Part shown: positions 47,461 to 60,680 of the stretch, piece by piece
How the letters are laid out: every line of letters starts with the position of its first letter
How positions within the stretch are numbered: position 1 is the stretch's first letter
Assembly: GCA_016648135.1 (NCBI GenBank)
Contig: JADDOH010002289.1
Location: 54,035-118,034, forward strand
DNA: 64,000 bases
DNA from: Agrypnia vestita
Lineage: Eukaryota > Arthropoda > Insecta > Trichoptera > Phryganeidae
Direction of reading: 5' to 3'
Program-made: the position numbers and the translations under genes
Notes under the pieces: model-generated
The model's database searches: none
Seen by the model: the letters and a program-made list of their open reading frames with translations, nothing else
Told to the model about the DNA's origin: nothing

Positions 47461-49993
47461 CTGTTGAGGTATTTTTAAAATTAGTGGCCTAATAATTTCT
47501 CCTGGTATGTGTATTTGTGGCGGGTTTCATACTGGTGTCCCCAGCAAAAATACAGTAACAAAACTTAGAATAATATTAGAATATTTGACGAAGCCCTGTC
47601 ATTATTAGCCCTGTCAAGTGGAGACGGACCTATTCCTTTCTCACCAGAGTTATTGTAAGGGAGAAACACCACGGAGGTTCTGTGTTCCTTGACCACTCCG
47701 CAGTGCGGATGGTCTCGGAGTAAAAGCTTCACGACCTGGGACTCACCGTGTCATCGTGGTGTGATTGAAATAGTGTATGTCAGATACCTGAGCAGATCCT
47801 TTGGTACTGTAAGATCTCAAGGAACGCAAGATAGGATATAACAGGATTTGGAAAGAGTTGGACACCGTTTTCTCTGGAACTCATCACCTCATATGTGAAG
47901 GAATGAACTTCGGGCTCTTCCGGTAATTCATACGGATACGCGTGTCGCGTTGGGAGCTGCTTCGTGAATGTCAATTTCAGACTCGTGGTGATAGAGCTGA
48001 AATTAGCCTTTCAGCTTATTCATATTTCAGCGTTTTTTTTTTACGAAAATGTTAGTTTTTATTATTCATTTATATCAGAATGTGTATTCTAGACTGCATT
48101 TTTTTAAAGAAAATATCTTAGATAGAACCTTTGTTTTTATCTAAAAGTAATAAACTGAACATTATTTACAATAATTAAGAAAATATTATAGCATTAATCG
48201 ACAGGCCGCGGCCAAAAAAATCGTTTTTAGTGTCCTAGGCGGCGCAAAGTTTTAATAAATATTTATATGTACACATAATATGTTTTTTATACGTATTTAT
48301 ATATATATATATTTCATTATCTAGAATTTTTACTGAGGAAATTAAGAAATATTCAATATTGAAAAAGTTATAATGTTTTAAATTTGCAAGAATTTTTTAC
48401 GTTTTTTGTTGATTTTAAAACGCTTTTTATTTATATAAAGAGATGATTTTAAACAGTATATTCTATTTATTTCCGTATTTTGAAGCTTTTCTCGCTAAAT
48501 AAAAATTATTTTTTAAAAATAAAAACACCAAAATTATTATTTAAAAATAAAAATTCCGAAGTATGAAATATGCCGATAAATAACGCCGCTGCCAACGACA
48601 TTCTGTTTTATAATTAATTGGTACAAATCCCTATTTGATGGCGGATATTCTGGTTATTAAAAGAAGAACAAGGCATTAATACTTAATATGTGATGTTAAG
48701 TATGAATGTGTGACATCTCTTTTCATTCATAGTTTTGAGACAATCGTTAAAAGGTGGTCAAATATGCCAAATTTTCATAGTAAATATATTTTTACAGTTT
48801 TTACAAAACTACATTCGTAACTCGTTTTTTCTTAAAATTAACTATGCACAGATATCACATCATAACATACCACTTTCTTCAAAAGCAGACTAAAGCAATT
48901 TTATTTTTCTCAAAACCTCGTTTAATCCTTCCTTGTCCATCTCCCACTTACATATTATCTCTATAACATAGTATACCAGAAATATGTTTCAATTGTTATA
49001 CTAAATTGCGTGGTTGGTTCGATGATATTGCCAACTGGTAACAAGCCCACCATCACAAAAGTTATTAAATAAACTGGAGATGTCACACAAAACGTCACAT
49101 TTATTCATTATACTATTATACACATATCTATTTATAGATAATAAGCATGATGATTACAAACTTCAAATTTATATAAAATTAGTAAAGTTCTAACCTAATT
49201 TTATTTACTGCACTACAGTAAATGTGGTTATATACAAACATAAATAACATTTTGTTAAAATGTCTGACCACAAAGTTATTGTTTTAAATATGAAAAATAT
49301 TAATAATATCAGTGAAGATCTTTTCCAAGACTTTCAAAGTAGAGAAAAATTTCACAAAAAATGTGCAATTTTTCTGGATAAAAAGGGTAACAATGCCTTC
49401 TGTTGTATTTGAGTAACGAACACCCCCGCATATAAAACCTCGCCATCCAACACTAAATGCCTCCCTTTTAAATAATTGCTACAGTTTAAAAGTTTTTGTT
49501 CAAATAATCTGTAAACAGCCCAGCTCGACTGTAATATTTGAAATAAAACACCCTTTACACCAGACAGAGAAACAATAGGACTATGATTAAATATTTTTGA
49601 AACAGCGAATTCCATTTCTCTTGAATGACTAGAATTAATTTAATACAATGCTATTTTTTGAAAAACTACACGTTTATAATAATGTAAAAAATATTCAATT
49701 TAATTTTATTACAATTTTACGACATTTACGAGCATGTGAGAAGCAGGATTAAAAGCAAAATTGCCAGTATTAAATATCAAATATTTATGTTAATGTTTTT
49801 GTAACTGATTGTAAGCCGGAACGAAGGTTTAAAATTTAATATGCTTTAGATAAAATATTTTTAAAACACAACAAAAAAAAAAACAGTTACCGATTGTGAA
49901 ATTGATACTCTTCGCCAAATAATCATATGCAAACATTCTCTTCTTGCATTCTCATTGTATCAAAATTGCGCTTTTGTTTCTAATCCTCTCATA
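47461..49993. other. upstream intron or 5' flank, nothing assigned
   Basis: 47580-47990 is less AT-rich and holds a minus-strand ORF (47780-47974) without recognised homology. Another unrecognised minus-strand ORF is at 49352-49615. Neither continues the receptor ectodomain. Confidence 0.45.
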
Positions 49994-49995
49994 TA

Positions 49996-51279
49996 TTAGG
50001 TCCTTACATATGAAATTGAGGTTTTGCCGTACTGGCAAATTTGATTTCAAATATCTTCTCTTTGGCTAGGAATTCCAAATCCAAATTTATACAGCTATTT
50101 ACTCATGTATTTGTGTTTTGAAAATTATAATTCATTTGTTTTTTCCTCAATTGTTTTTTTCTTTGCGTCACTCAGTTTACAAAATGAAAAACTTGAAATA
50201 TCGCGTTATTTACGAGTACGAGTTCCACCGTGGCACCAGTGCTGCAGAAACGGCTCGAAGGATTAATGATGTGTATGGCAACGGTGCCGCAAAAGAAAAC
50301 ACAGTGCGTTTTTGGTTCCAACGTTTTCGTTCTGGAAATTTCGACCTGCAGAACAAGCCCCGTGGACTGCCGGAGACCAAAGTTGATAATGAAGAATTGA
50401 AGGCTATTGTGGAAGCGGATCCATCGCAAACTACATCCGAGTTAGCTGCAGGCTGCGGTGTTAGTGATAAAACTATTTTAATCCACTTGAAACAAATTGG
50501 TAAGGTGAAAAAGCTTGAAAGGTGGGTACCTCACGAATTGAGTGAAGCAAATCAACAAACGCGCGGTGACTGCTGCGTTGCATTACTCAACCGGCACAAT
50601 AATGAAGGGATTTTAAATCGAATCATTACCTGTGTTGAAAAGTGGATCCTGTACGATAATCGGAAGCGCTCATCGCAATGGCTGAACCCTGCCGAACCAG
50701 CCAAACCATGCCCCAATCGAAAATTGACTCCAAAAAAGTTACTTGTGAGCGTTTGGTGGACTAGTGCTGGTGTCGTTCACTACAGCTTTCTTAAATCTGC
50801 CAGACGATTACGGCAGATGTCTATTGTCAGCAACTGCAAACCATGATGGAAAGCTAGCTGCTAAACAACCGAGGCTGGTTAATCGCTCTAGGCCACTGCT
50901 GCTTCATGATAACGCCAGACCACACACTGCACAACAGACGGCTACCAAATTAGAGGAGCTTCAATTGGAATGTCTAAGACATCCACCGTACTCTCCGGAC
51001 CTTGCCCCAACAGATTACCATTTTTTTCGAAATTTGGATAACTTCTTGCAAAGGAAAAAATTCAACTCCGATGGGGCAGTCCAAACCGCCTTCAAAGATT
51101 TTATTGATTCCCGTCCGAATGGTTTTTTTAGTAAAGGGATCGATGAAATACCTATGAGATGGCAAAAGTGCATAGATAGCAATGGTACATACTTTGATTA
51201 AATAAATATATTATAATAAAAAAAAATCGGCTTTATGTTCCTCCCATACTAAACGTCAATTTCATATGTAAGGACCTAA
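49996..51279 (+). mobile_element. mariner (cecropia-type) copy 3
   Basis: 1284 bp flanked by TA (49994-49995 and 51280-51281), with TTAGGTCCTTACATATGAAA at both ends (inverted). Opposite in orientation to copies 1 and 2. Confidence 0.95.
50184..51201 (+). pseudogene. mariner transposase pseudogene, copy 3
   Basis: ATG at 50184 (MKNLKYRVIYEYEFHRG). The frame is open to 50846, where a one-base deletion near 50800 shifts it. A second one-base deletion near 50850 leaves the C-terminal half, HDNARPHT to SNGTYFD, in the third frame. The first catalytic Asp is changed (TCVEKW in place of TCDEKW), so even a repaired frame would lack the DDD triad. Confidence 0.93.
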
Positions 51280-51281
51280 TA

Positions 51282-54200
51282 TGATATATTGAAATTTTCT
51301 GGAAATTGTGTATCGGCACTCTCTAATAGGCAGTTTTTCTATCGTATCTATATAAAATAAATACTCATATATACAAACCAAACGAATTATACCTTAAATA
51401 AAAAATTGTAATGTGTATTTAAACCTTCTACAAAATGTAAAAAGTTGTGTAACTAACGTATACGACTGGCAATTTTGATTACTATATATTTCCAGTGTCC
51501 AAACTAATATAATATAATAGAAGATTAAATATATTTACAAAATGCATTTTTTTTAAAACTATCGAAGGAAGTGAATTGCTATTCTTAGTTTTTATTCTTG
51601 GTTTCATGGTATTAATTTTTGCCTCCGATATGCAGAGAAACAAAAATAATAAAATGAATTCAGGAATACGTTTTTAGTAAACACGATCTTTTCAGGTCTA
51701 TTTTGGAATCTGTGAATTTTTGTGAGGTTTCTGTGAATACTGCTCACAATCAAAAGAAAAATTGCCCTGCAAATTACAAGTCTACTCGGATCAATTACAG
51801 TCTCACCAGAGGCGGCCTAAGGACCTAAAGAGGTGATGAGTATCTGATTAAAGCACACGTTGATATTGTGACATTACAGAAAATTTAAAAGAATATAGGT
51901 GAAAAACGTATTTAATATGGAGAACATTTTTGACTTTTGGTTTGAATTGTTGTCCATACATGGCAGAATGATTTGAACAGGTAGGTTTAATATAAAAATC
52001 GTGTTTAAGGTCCCTGCAAAGTCAAAAAGTGCACGTAGTCATGGCTTGGCTATACAGAAAATGAAAGGCTTGGGGTCACAGATAAAGTTTAGCGTGTCAA
52101 ACTCACAGCATTTAAAATTGAGCATTTGTTATCTATAGATGAAAATTATCCGACTTTCTGTTTCCTTTCAAAATACTAAATAACTAAGTAATAAAATACT
52201 AAGTAACTGACAACCCTGCACTTTTAAACGTGATAAAATATAAATGCACCTACTAGAAATGCCTACACTATTTTATTATATCGATAATATTACCAATGAG
52301 GAATACACTCGCAAGACTGCAGATTTCAGGGTCTTGGTGATATATAAATTACTGTCGAAATTTTTAATGTAAGTATTCAATCGTATAAATTTAATGTAAA
52401 AAACAAAAAAATCAATAATAAGATGCAACATATTTTATAAAATACACATACATAGTAATCATAAAATAAAAATATATTAAAAAATAGTCAAAACAGATTA
52501 TTTAAAAAATGAGATAAACAATACTGAGTAGAAATCATTTTAAAAATAAATAATAATGGAAAAAGCAATAAAAGTAAAAACACAAATTAAGAAAAAGCAT
52601 ACCAATTCAAAGGAGAAAAAAATTCAGTCCATATAATTTCACTCGATTCTATAAGCATATTCCAAATCAATATAGTGTTTCTTTAATACAGATATGCTCC
52701 TACAATGAAAAACGTCGACGAGTATCGAAATCTTGTGACTAAGGCGATGCATGTTATTGGGTAGTTCATTAAATTACGTTATGAAGTTTATTATTTTTGT
52801 TTGCTAACAAAAAATCATCGAAGGTGGATTATGAAATTTTTCCAAGAGTACCAATATAATGGGACCGGCCCTGTAGTTATCTGAAGGTACTACGTCTGAC
52901 CTCTATTGCCATATCATGCAAACGGACCAAAGACGACTGAGATATACATATAATAATTATAAAGTGTTTTTGTACACTTTTTGCGGTACGAGACTGAATA
53001 TAACCAGACCGCAACAAGAAATAACCAGAACACGACAGCCGGCTTTTGTAGATTGAAAATTATTTTTATAACACTATTCTTTCGCCATTCTTTCACCCAA
53101 ATGTTGTGAAGATTTTCAGAAATCTCTTGTTGGGATAAACTTTTTTCATAGGTAATATTTTGCGAAGAAAGCTCCCTTTTTAGCTTAACATAAAAAGTTA
53201 GTCAGTTTAGTTAAATATAATTTATAATCAAAAAATCTCATGGTCCTTCATGACGTCGGTAAATGTAAAATAATTGTAGCGCCCAATTCGAAAACCCTCT
53301 AAAACGGATTTTGGATAATTTGAGTAAATATACAGTTTTGTAGATTTTTTCTGCAGAGGGCATTGTTTTCGCTGCTTTAGACAAATAGATTTTCGACTAC
53401 TCAATTAAGATTATTATGAAAGTATTGAAAAAAAGAGGAAACAGAGCAAAAACCACTCTGAACATTATGGAGATATTGCTGAACTGACCGATTTGTATTA
53501 ATTAACCTTTATATCTCAGGTATTTCGAGTACATGCGTGTTAAGGAAAAACTTATTTAAAAAAGTTGTTAAACGAAATATATTTACTCCACAATTAATTG
53601 TCGAATCACCCAGTATCAATCGAATAATGACAAAGGCTACTAATTTTATAAAAATCATTTCCAGACGAAGTTGATATGTACTTTTCTTTAAAGAATAAAT
53701 TTTCTTTCAAAACATGAATATTCGGACAGATAATTTCTTAAAACTATATATTTTTGGTTTCTTATGCAAACAATGACGATGTATCTCTCGTTAGCGAAAA
53801 ATAACTCTGACATGGCAATTCTACACTATCGCCGTTGAATTTATTCTTGAATTTTATAAATATAAATATTCTAACAATATAATCGTTAATCGAAATTGTG
53901 TTAATAAATAAGCCCAAATATCTATTCCCAATAAAAGTTCTTTACATCCCGTTCACATGAATTACAGTACGAAAAAATACAACATCGAATAAGACCACAA
54001 TAAAATTAACGACTATAATTTGTTACTCTGAATCATGGAATCTGGATTTGATCTAAACTTTCCTCATCTAAGATATAATAAATAATAAATAGTAATGGCG
54101 TATTACGTATCTGAGTTTATATAAAAAACCAAATCGGAAGAAAGTGGAATCTTTTATAGGCACACATTTGGTGCGTAACAATTGAATATTCAATTAACAT

Positions 54201-55290
54201 AAAATTTTATCAACCATTGCTTAAAATTAGCCCTGTTTTCTAGATAAAGCTCAGACATTGTGTCGCCCTATTCACGGATTATTAATCTGTAAGTTGAGGA
54301 AATAAATATATTTTTAAAGTCTTTGCTCAAAACAATCTTCTAACACTTACATCAGTTTTTCTATAGAATAAAATCGACTTATGGGAATTTATATAAATAT
54401 TTTTTTTTATTTAAGAATTTATTGAGATTCAAATTGATTCCAGAATTGAAATATTAAGGGAACAATTAATTAATGTTTTATATTATTCATGAAAGTCACT
54501 GGACACAAATTCAACTGGGGAGCTGTTCTTTAATTCACACCAATTTCGCATTAATAACTCGTTTGTGGAACACTTTATCCTTGTCTTCTAGAATATTTGC
54601 ACGGGTTGCATTTTATGTACCAATTCTTTTAATTTATTCAGCTGGCCGCTTATAATTCCATCAGTCGCCACTTTTGCTAATCTTATCTCTATGGTCTTCA
54701 ACTGTGTTATGCTGTGTTTGAGTTCTAGAAACTTTTGGCATATTTTGGTGCATATGAGTTTTTCCAGACAATTTCAGACCATTCGGCAGCTTTCGATTAT
54801 GTACTTTTCTCATCGATTTTTAGAATATCCTGAAAAATACATTTTAACATTTCTTAATTTTTTCCTCTTTTACAGAAGAAGGAGAAAGACTAAACATATA
54901 ATTTGAAAGCATTTCTCTCCAAAAGAGCTATCAATCCAAGTTTATCCTAAAGTTGGTTGCGTTGAAGTTTATTTGTAGTCGTGGAATTTACTAAAGTATT
55001 TCTCATCACTCAGACAGTGAATCGATTTCTACAATAAAGTGAATGATCGGGTAATATTTTAATTTAAACTTGAATTACAATACCAACACATACGTATTTT
55101 TATACACGCACACACGGAGCGTATCGTGACAGAATTAAATCCTAACGTCATAATTAGGGCGTAGATTATCGGTTATAGGTAAATCGGTTTTCCGGTAAAT
55201 ACGAATAATTACGTTACCGAATTACCAGTAAACTTATTTATAATTACCGCTAATTTAGTGCATTAAAAAATAATCATTCGCGTATTTACA
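51282..55290. other. 5' flank or intron, nothing assigned
   Basis: Four kilobases of AT-rich sequence. I found no exon, RNA gene or repeat partner. Confidence 0.5.
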
Positions 55291-55323
55291 ACAGGAAGGC
55301 TAGGCCCTGCGGGCGGCTATTAT

Positions 55324-55390
55324 GGCCGCTTCGCGGCCAATGATGACCGCTCTGCGGCCAGCGACGGGCGCTGTGCGGTCAATTGTGTTT
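55324..55390. repeat. 21-bp tandem repeat of GC-rich hairpin units
   Basis: Three consecutive 21-bp units of the form G(G/A)CCGCT-x-x-GCGG(C/T)CA lie in AT-rich DNA. GGCCGCTTCGCGGCC is a perfect short hairpin and recurs as GCCGCTTCGCGGCC at about 55424. Confidence 0.7.
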
Positions 55391-57340
55391 GCTGTGTATA
55401 ATTGTTTACCTATGTCTACGTCAGCCGCTTCGCGGCCAATTGTACCTGGCAAATTTGCACTTTTAATTACGGGTGGTTTAGATATAATTAAGACAACGTA
55501 TTTATTCAGTATTTCTAACCGATTAATAAGTCAGAGCGGAGTTTTAAAATTAATATTTTGAACATGCTTTGTCAATTGACAAATTAACACTCTTTGCCAT
55601 CATATTAAAAAACTTGGCCCATTCCAAATTCTGAACAATTTTTTTCGTATTTATCAGGATATTCTTGCACTAAATTTAACGTTGTTCTGTATGTCCTCAT
55701 ATTATTAATGTTCTGGAAAATATAAATTATCACTTCCGAAACACGAAATTCTAAACTGAAAGACATGATATGAATGTACTGCTCCGTAACCTAAAATCTG
55801 CGTCTTGATTCATTTCATTCACTATAGCTTTTTAAAGCGATAAATAGTTTAAAGATAAATAGTTTAAATAGCTGTCATCGCTCCGAACGGCCGAACCGAC
55901 AGCAGTGACAGCTGGGTTATGACTGGTTGGGATGATTTCGTCATTTGTTTTTGTTTAACTGGCAACAGAAATTATCCGGAGACAGGCGACATTGGTTAGC
56001 GTAATTAATATATAGATTATATAATCGTATTATGACGGACGTCGATATCTGGCAACCTAGGACAAGGAAGCGAACGCAGGCCGCGTGAGCGGATCCAACA
56101 ATGGCCCCGTGCGCGGAGCAAATTCATTCTGCTGCCCTCTCCGAACTCGTGAACCACGCTTTCGTTACTCTCTCTTTGTGTAAAATGTAATAAAATTTAT
56201 AAATTTAAATAAATTATAAAAGTAATATTCAGAGAAAATAAATAGAGTACGATTGGCCTATTTACCCTTTCTGAACTGACACATCACCTCTCTTGCATGG
56301 TTTGCATACAGGGTCGGTTGTAAAGTGTTTATGTAGATTATTCATAGCCCATACGGCTGGTTTCTACACCTCAGATACAACCCAACAGAGTTAATTAGCA
56401 TCTCGGTAAAATATTATATTTTTAAACTAAAATAATATTTGATGAAATTTGCAGCGTGCAAGACCGGAAAGTAATTGGTTCATAATTTATTTATCTACCT
56501 AGAAATTTCTATAATTCTCTCCGAATATTCGAAAGAATATATTTGCATCTAGCATTTCCTAACATTTTCATTTCATAATATAAAAAGTTAATCATGTTCT
56601 GTTTTTCATATTTCCTAATACAGTTATATTTCATAAGGGCTCATTTTAATTCTTTGTCTCAAATACCTATATATAAGGCAATTATTTAAATAATATTTTG
56701 TCTACAATAAATAAAGTATGCAACACTTTCTTTTCATCTTTTCAAAAATTTGTCATTTTATACCTTAATGACAATAATTACCATCCACTCACTGCATAAT
56801 TACTAATAAATACAGGTAAACCGCTATGGACTTCATATTTTACCGATACCGGTGATGTTATTTCTCGGTAATTTTTATGAGATTTTTCATAAGATTTGAT
56901 CTTTCACCGATTCGGGAAATATAGTGACTACAAAATCCGTCATATTCTATGTTGTCGTATATGTGTGTATATTTTTTTATTCGGAAATAAAACAGACACA
57001 AAGTAGAACCTATGTATGTATAAGATCATGATAATCAGAATTGAACATGTTAACATATCATATCGTATACACAGAGGATGAAGTTTGATATTATATTTTG
57101 ATATTATAGTTTGATATTTAACAATAACAAGTACAAATAAAAAATAATAGATAAGAACAGTAACATAGAATGGAGAAAATGAATATAATCATTTAATGAA
57201 ATAATGGTAAGTAATAACATAATGCAATAAGTGACAATTGATAACATAATGTCGTTAATATCTTGCGTCGCAGAGCGTTATGTACATATTTGAATATTAA
57301 TTTTATATGTTGCGACGCAGAATAATATTCACATGGGTTC
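55391..57340. other. 5' flank or intron, mostly unassigned
   Basis: 55860-56170 is a GC-richer island (CCGAACGGCCGAACC, GCAGGCCGCGTGAGCGG) with no recognised gene. The rest is AT-rich. Confidence 0.45.
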
Positions 57341-57399
57341 TTAGTTCATATAAAGACACACGATATCAATGTCTGTGATCAATTTGTTGTGAGCTCGGA

Positions 57400-57800
57400 A
57401 AATTCCCACTATGAGTGAGCGTAATTTAGAATTGGTGCGAGCTACATGAATGAGGCAGTGTGTTATAGAAGCCCTTGAAAATTGAATTGGCTTCGACAGA
57501 TCTAAAGTTAAAAATTTAGAGAGCTGTGCGTCTGTTTTTAAAGTAAAAATATTGAAATATTTTAATAAATCTGCATAGAGATGCCGAAAAAGTGCAACCT
57601 AAAGTTTAGCGTTCTGATGTATTTTTTGGATTTTATCAATATGTAAATTATATAGTAGGGATTGCAAATGCTGGACGCATATTCGGGATGCTGTCGGATT
57701 GAAGTTTGATACAAATGCATGTATGTTTTGAAATTTTTAAAATTTTCAGTGAAACGAAGTATAGAACCTGTCATATTTTGGGCTTTAAAATGTAGGCATA
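57400..57800 (-). pseudogene. LINE (Jockey/CR1-like) reverse-transcriptase relic
   Basis: The minus strand reads IRQHPEYASSICNPYYIIYI, matching the conserved L-E-Y-x-S-x-x-W-x-P-Y-Y-x-x-x-I of Jockey-like elements, then KSKKYIRTLNF. Frame-shifted continuation lies down to about 57400. Confidence 0.55.
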
Positions 57801-59220
57801 CTTTTAATGTAGCATGGTTTGGGGTTTCTTGGTCACGTGAAAAGAGATTAAAATTAAAATTTTCCGAAAGTTGCGTTATGAAACCATCTGTAATTGGCAG
57901 TAGGTACCGATACAATCGAAATATACCAAATTGGGTTCAGAAGAGGGAACCAAAAGTATTAAGGGAGTATACCTACCACCCCGGTAGCCTGAAATTTAGG
58001 TGGAAATTGGATAATTTTTTACAAGGGGGTGAAAGCAATCTGTTGTTAAAACTGCGCCATTTGTTGACGTATTTCATGCTTGGGAATTTTTATTTTTAAA
58101 TCGTAATTAACGTGTTTTAAATAAGAAAACTATCTAAATAATGGTTGAATAATAATAAGTGCGTGTGTAAATACAATAAATATTTTGCGGACGTATAATT
58201 CAGAAACTATTGATTTTTTCTAAGACACTGAAAACGAATACGTTGGCCGCGGTCGATTAATGCTTATATTTTCATAATTATTGGAAAGAATGTTTTATTT
58301 AACTTATTGTCCTATAAAAATTGCAGTCTAGCACAAACGTTATGATATAAATGAATAATAAAAATCCACATTTTTTAATAAAAAATGTCGAAATATGCAT
58401 TTTTAGTAAACATCCAGCGTTAAATTCTTTCGGAAATACACAATTTTATATATCGGAGTATCCAAGACTGGCTTCAAGTTAGCTACAGTCGTACATTCCT
58501 TAATCCAAAATGTATTTTAGAATGAAAATATACGCCTTGCCTTTCTTTCTAACTACTTTTATGGAGTTTCGGTGTCACGTAGTTCGTAAATTTTCTGACA
58601 AAATGTTTTAAAACAGCGATGTTTTGAAGGGGGTTAAGATATACCGTGAAGAAAATCGCTTTGGGAATTGATATATTCCATGTGTCTGAAGGGGTTTTCC
58701 AAAGCAGGATTCTCCTACACCTTTGATATGAATGAATTTATATACGTCTGATATTTTGTTGTTTGTATATTATCTCACTTGTTAATAATATTTACGAATT
58801 AAACTGAATTGAATTGAATTGATAAAAAAACTAACTAAGCAAACACAAAATATTATTAAAGATTTATAGTCGTTAAATTTAACCGCATAAAACTATTTTT
58901 CTTTTAAATATTTTCTTATTATGTTGTAAGTGCGCGCACATATTGGGTTTAAGTTCATAAAAAATTGCTTTTTTAAATAATATGAATTATTTTTATATGA
59001 ATAAGGATTTCCATACATAAAATTTTCCGTAATTAGTAACTAGGCAGTTTTCTGGAACGAGTCGCGGTGTTTCCAGTAATGGATATATTGTTTTAATTGC
59101 ACTTCATTAGTTTTATATACATGGTATGTACAAATAATGTCGATTTTTTTTCTGTCCCATCAAATGAATCACGGGAGTTCTCCTTTGATGGAAATATGTA
59201 GGAGACACTAGTGTGCATGC
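57801..59220. other. 5' flank or intron, mostly unassigned
   Basis: Contains a repeat fragment at 57960-58045 (AGCCTGAAATTTAGGTGGAA) related to 41.4 kb. AT-rich otherwise. Confidence 0.5.
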
Positions 59221-59229
59221 GTGAAGCTG

Positions 59230-60015
59230 GCAGTCAGATTTTAATTGAACAATCATAGTTAGTGCCTTTCGGATTGTCAATTGTTGTGTATTGACGCAAC
59301 GACTTGAACAGGGATAGTGGATTTAATTTTGCCAAAAGCTTGGCGATACCCAGAAACCATTCGCAAAATCTGAGTGGCTTTCAGGGAAGACGCTATGAAC
59401 ATCTCTCTGAAACGAATAAAGGAATGGTGCAACCGCTTCAAAGATGGCCGCACATGGATGGATAGCAAACCGCATCGTGTTAGGCCCTCAACAAGCTGGA
59501 ACAACAATGTGATTGACCAAGTGCAGACATTGGTCATGCAAGATCGTCGTATCACAGTCTGAGAACTTGCGAACGATAAGGTGGGGATAAGTATTGGAAC
59601 GGTGGATAATTTCAGTTTTAACCGAGAATATGGCTTTATGAGTGTGTCGTCAAAATTCTATCGTATTAACGATGGAGCAGCTCCATTACGATAATGTACC
59701 AGCCATTATTGCATCTGACTCAGGTTTTATGAGTCAAATACCGCATTTCCTTGTTTATCAGTCTCCCTACTTTTCCGACATGGCTCCGTGTGATTGTTGG
59801 CTATTCCCTAAGTTAAAAATGCCGCTGAAAATGACCCAATTTGAAACAAAATTATGCAATTAGCACGACACGATATCCTAGCTGAACATTATTCCAAAAA
59901 TTGAGTTTCAGAACTGTAATACAATGGCGGGGCCACTGGGAGAAGTATGTGCATTACCAAAGTAACTATTTTAAGGAAGAATACTGTTAGTATAGCGTGT
60001 ATGAATAAATATGTT
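59230..60015 (+). mobile_element. internally deleted mariner of a different subfamily
   Basis: The plus strand reads AMNISLKRIKEWCNRFKDGR, STSWNNNVIDQVQTLVMQDR and RITV, then ELANDK and VGISIGTVDNF in shifted frames. It then jumps to QLHYDNVPAIIASD and SPYFSDMAPCDCWLFPKLKM. The first catalytic Asp region is absent, with over 100 residues lost between the helix-turn-helix and the second Asp (HYDN, corresponding to HHDNAPAH). It is not of the cecropia type seen three times elsewhere. TIRs were not defined. Confidence 0.75.
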
Positions 60016-60179
60016 TCTATCGAGCAAAGATTTGATATTTTTTAAACACGATAGCAATTATGAAAGACATTGTTTTGAAGGAAATATAACATCACTTATT
60101 TATAACATTTGATGAACAATAAGATACCTACATCCTTGAAAAAATCTCAAAAAAGTACTTGAAAGCACTCCCTTTTTTC

Positions 60180-60480
60180 CAATCGATCTTCTCATTATTA
60201 AGGTTCGTTACTCCCGAATCGTGGCTTTCTGATGTGATTGACGATTTTCCTCCAACATTTTCTGCAGCCCGTAGTTTGGATAATCAGATTAGGATCCAAT
60301 AGGCCAATTGCGACTGAGATCTGTTCGGTCCATCGAGTTAAAGATTGGCCTCTTCATCTCTGTTTAAATCCTTTCTGGCCTTTCATCATACCAATCTTTG
60401 AGGCAATGTTACAAAAAAAAATGGAAGACGCGTCTATTTCGAATCGTTAGATGAATCTTAATGGAAGTACTCCCTTAGCG
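60180..60480 (-). pseudogene. possible LINE C-terminal relic
   Basis: The minus strand decodes to SLTRWTEQISVAIG and LQKMLEENRQSHQKATIRE, loosely like the R-x-x-TRW-x-D-x-I tail of LINE proteins. Weak evidence. Confidence 0.3.
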
Positions 60481-60539
60481 TGTAATTAATTATATGAATT
60501 GTTTTTCGGCCCTGGAACAAACACGAATATTCTATACGA

Positions 60540-60680
60540 ACCGTGTACATGTGTAAGAGATTCGATAATCGTCGTTTTCTTGGAGTCATATCACAGCGTC
60601 ATCAGGAGAGTGTCCTCTCATCACAGGGGTCAAGGACGTACGTACATGTCTTCCAACACTTTACAAAAAAAAGTCATGAT
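60540..60680 (-). repeat. structured repeat related to 22.2 kb, with hammerhead-like CTGATGA
   Basis: GAGTCATATCACAGC and AGGAGAGTGTCCTCTCATCA match 22200-22260. The minus strand has CTGATGA (60599-60605) followed by GAAAACGAC in place of GAAAC-GTC. Confidence 0.4.

Noticed and set aside
47780..47974. 64-codon minus-strand ORF as a possible upstream receptor exon
   Set aside because: It lacks ANF-receptor motifs, and it does not supply the residues expected before exon a.
49352..49615. 87-codon minus-strand ORF upstream of the receptor exons
   Set aside because: I could not match it to the receptor ectodomain or any family. The composition is compatible with chance or a decayed repeat.
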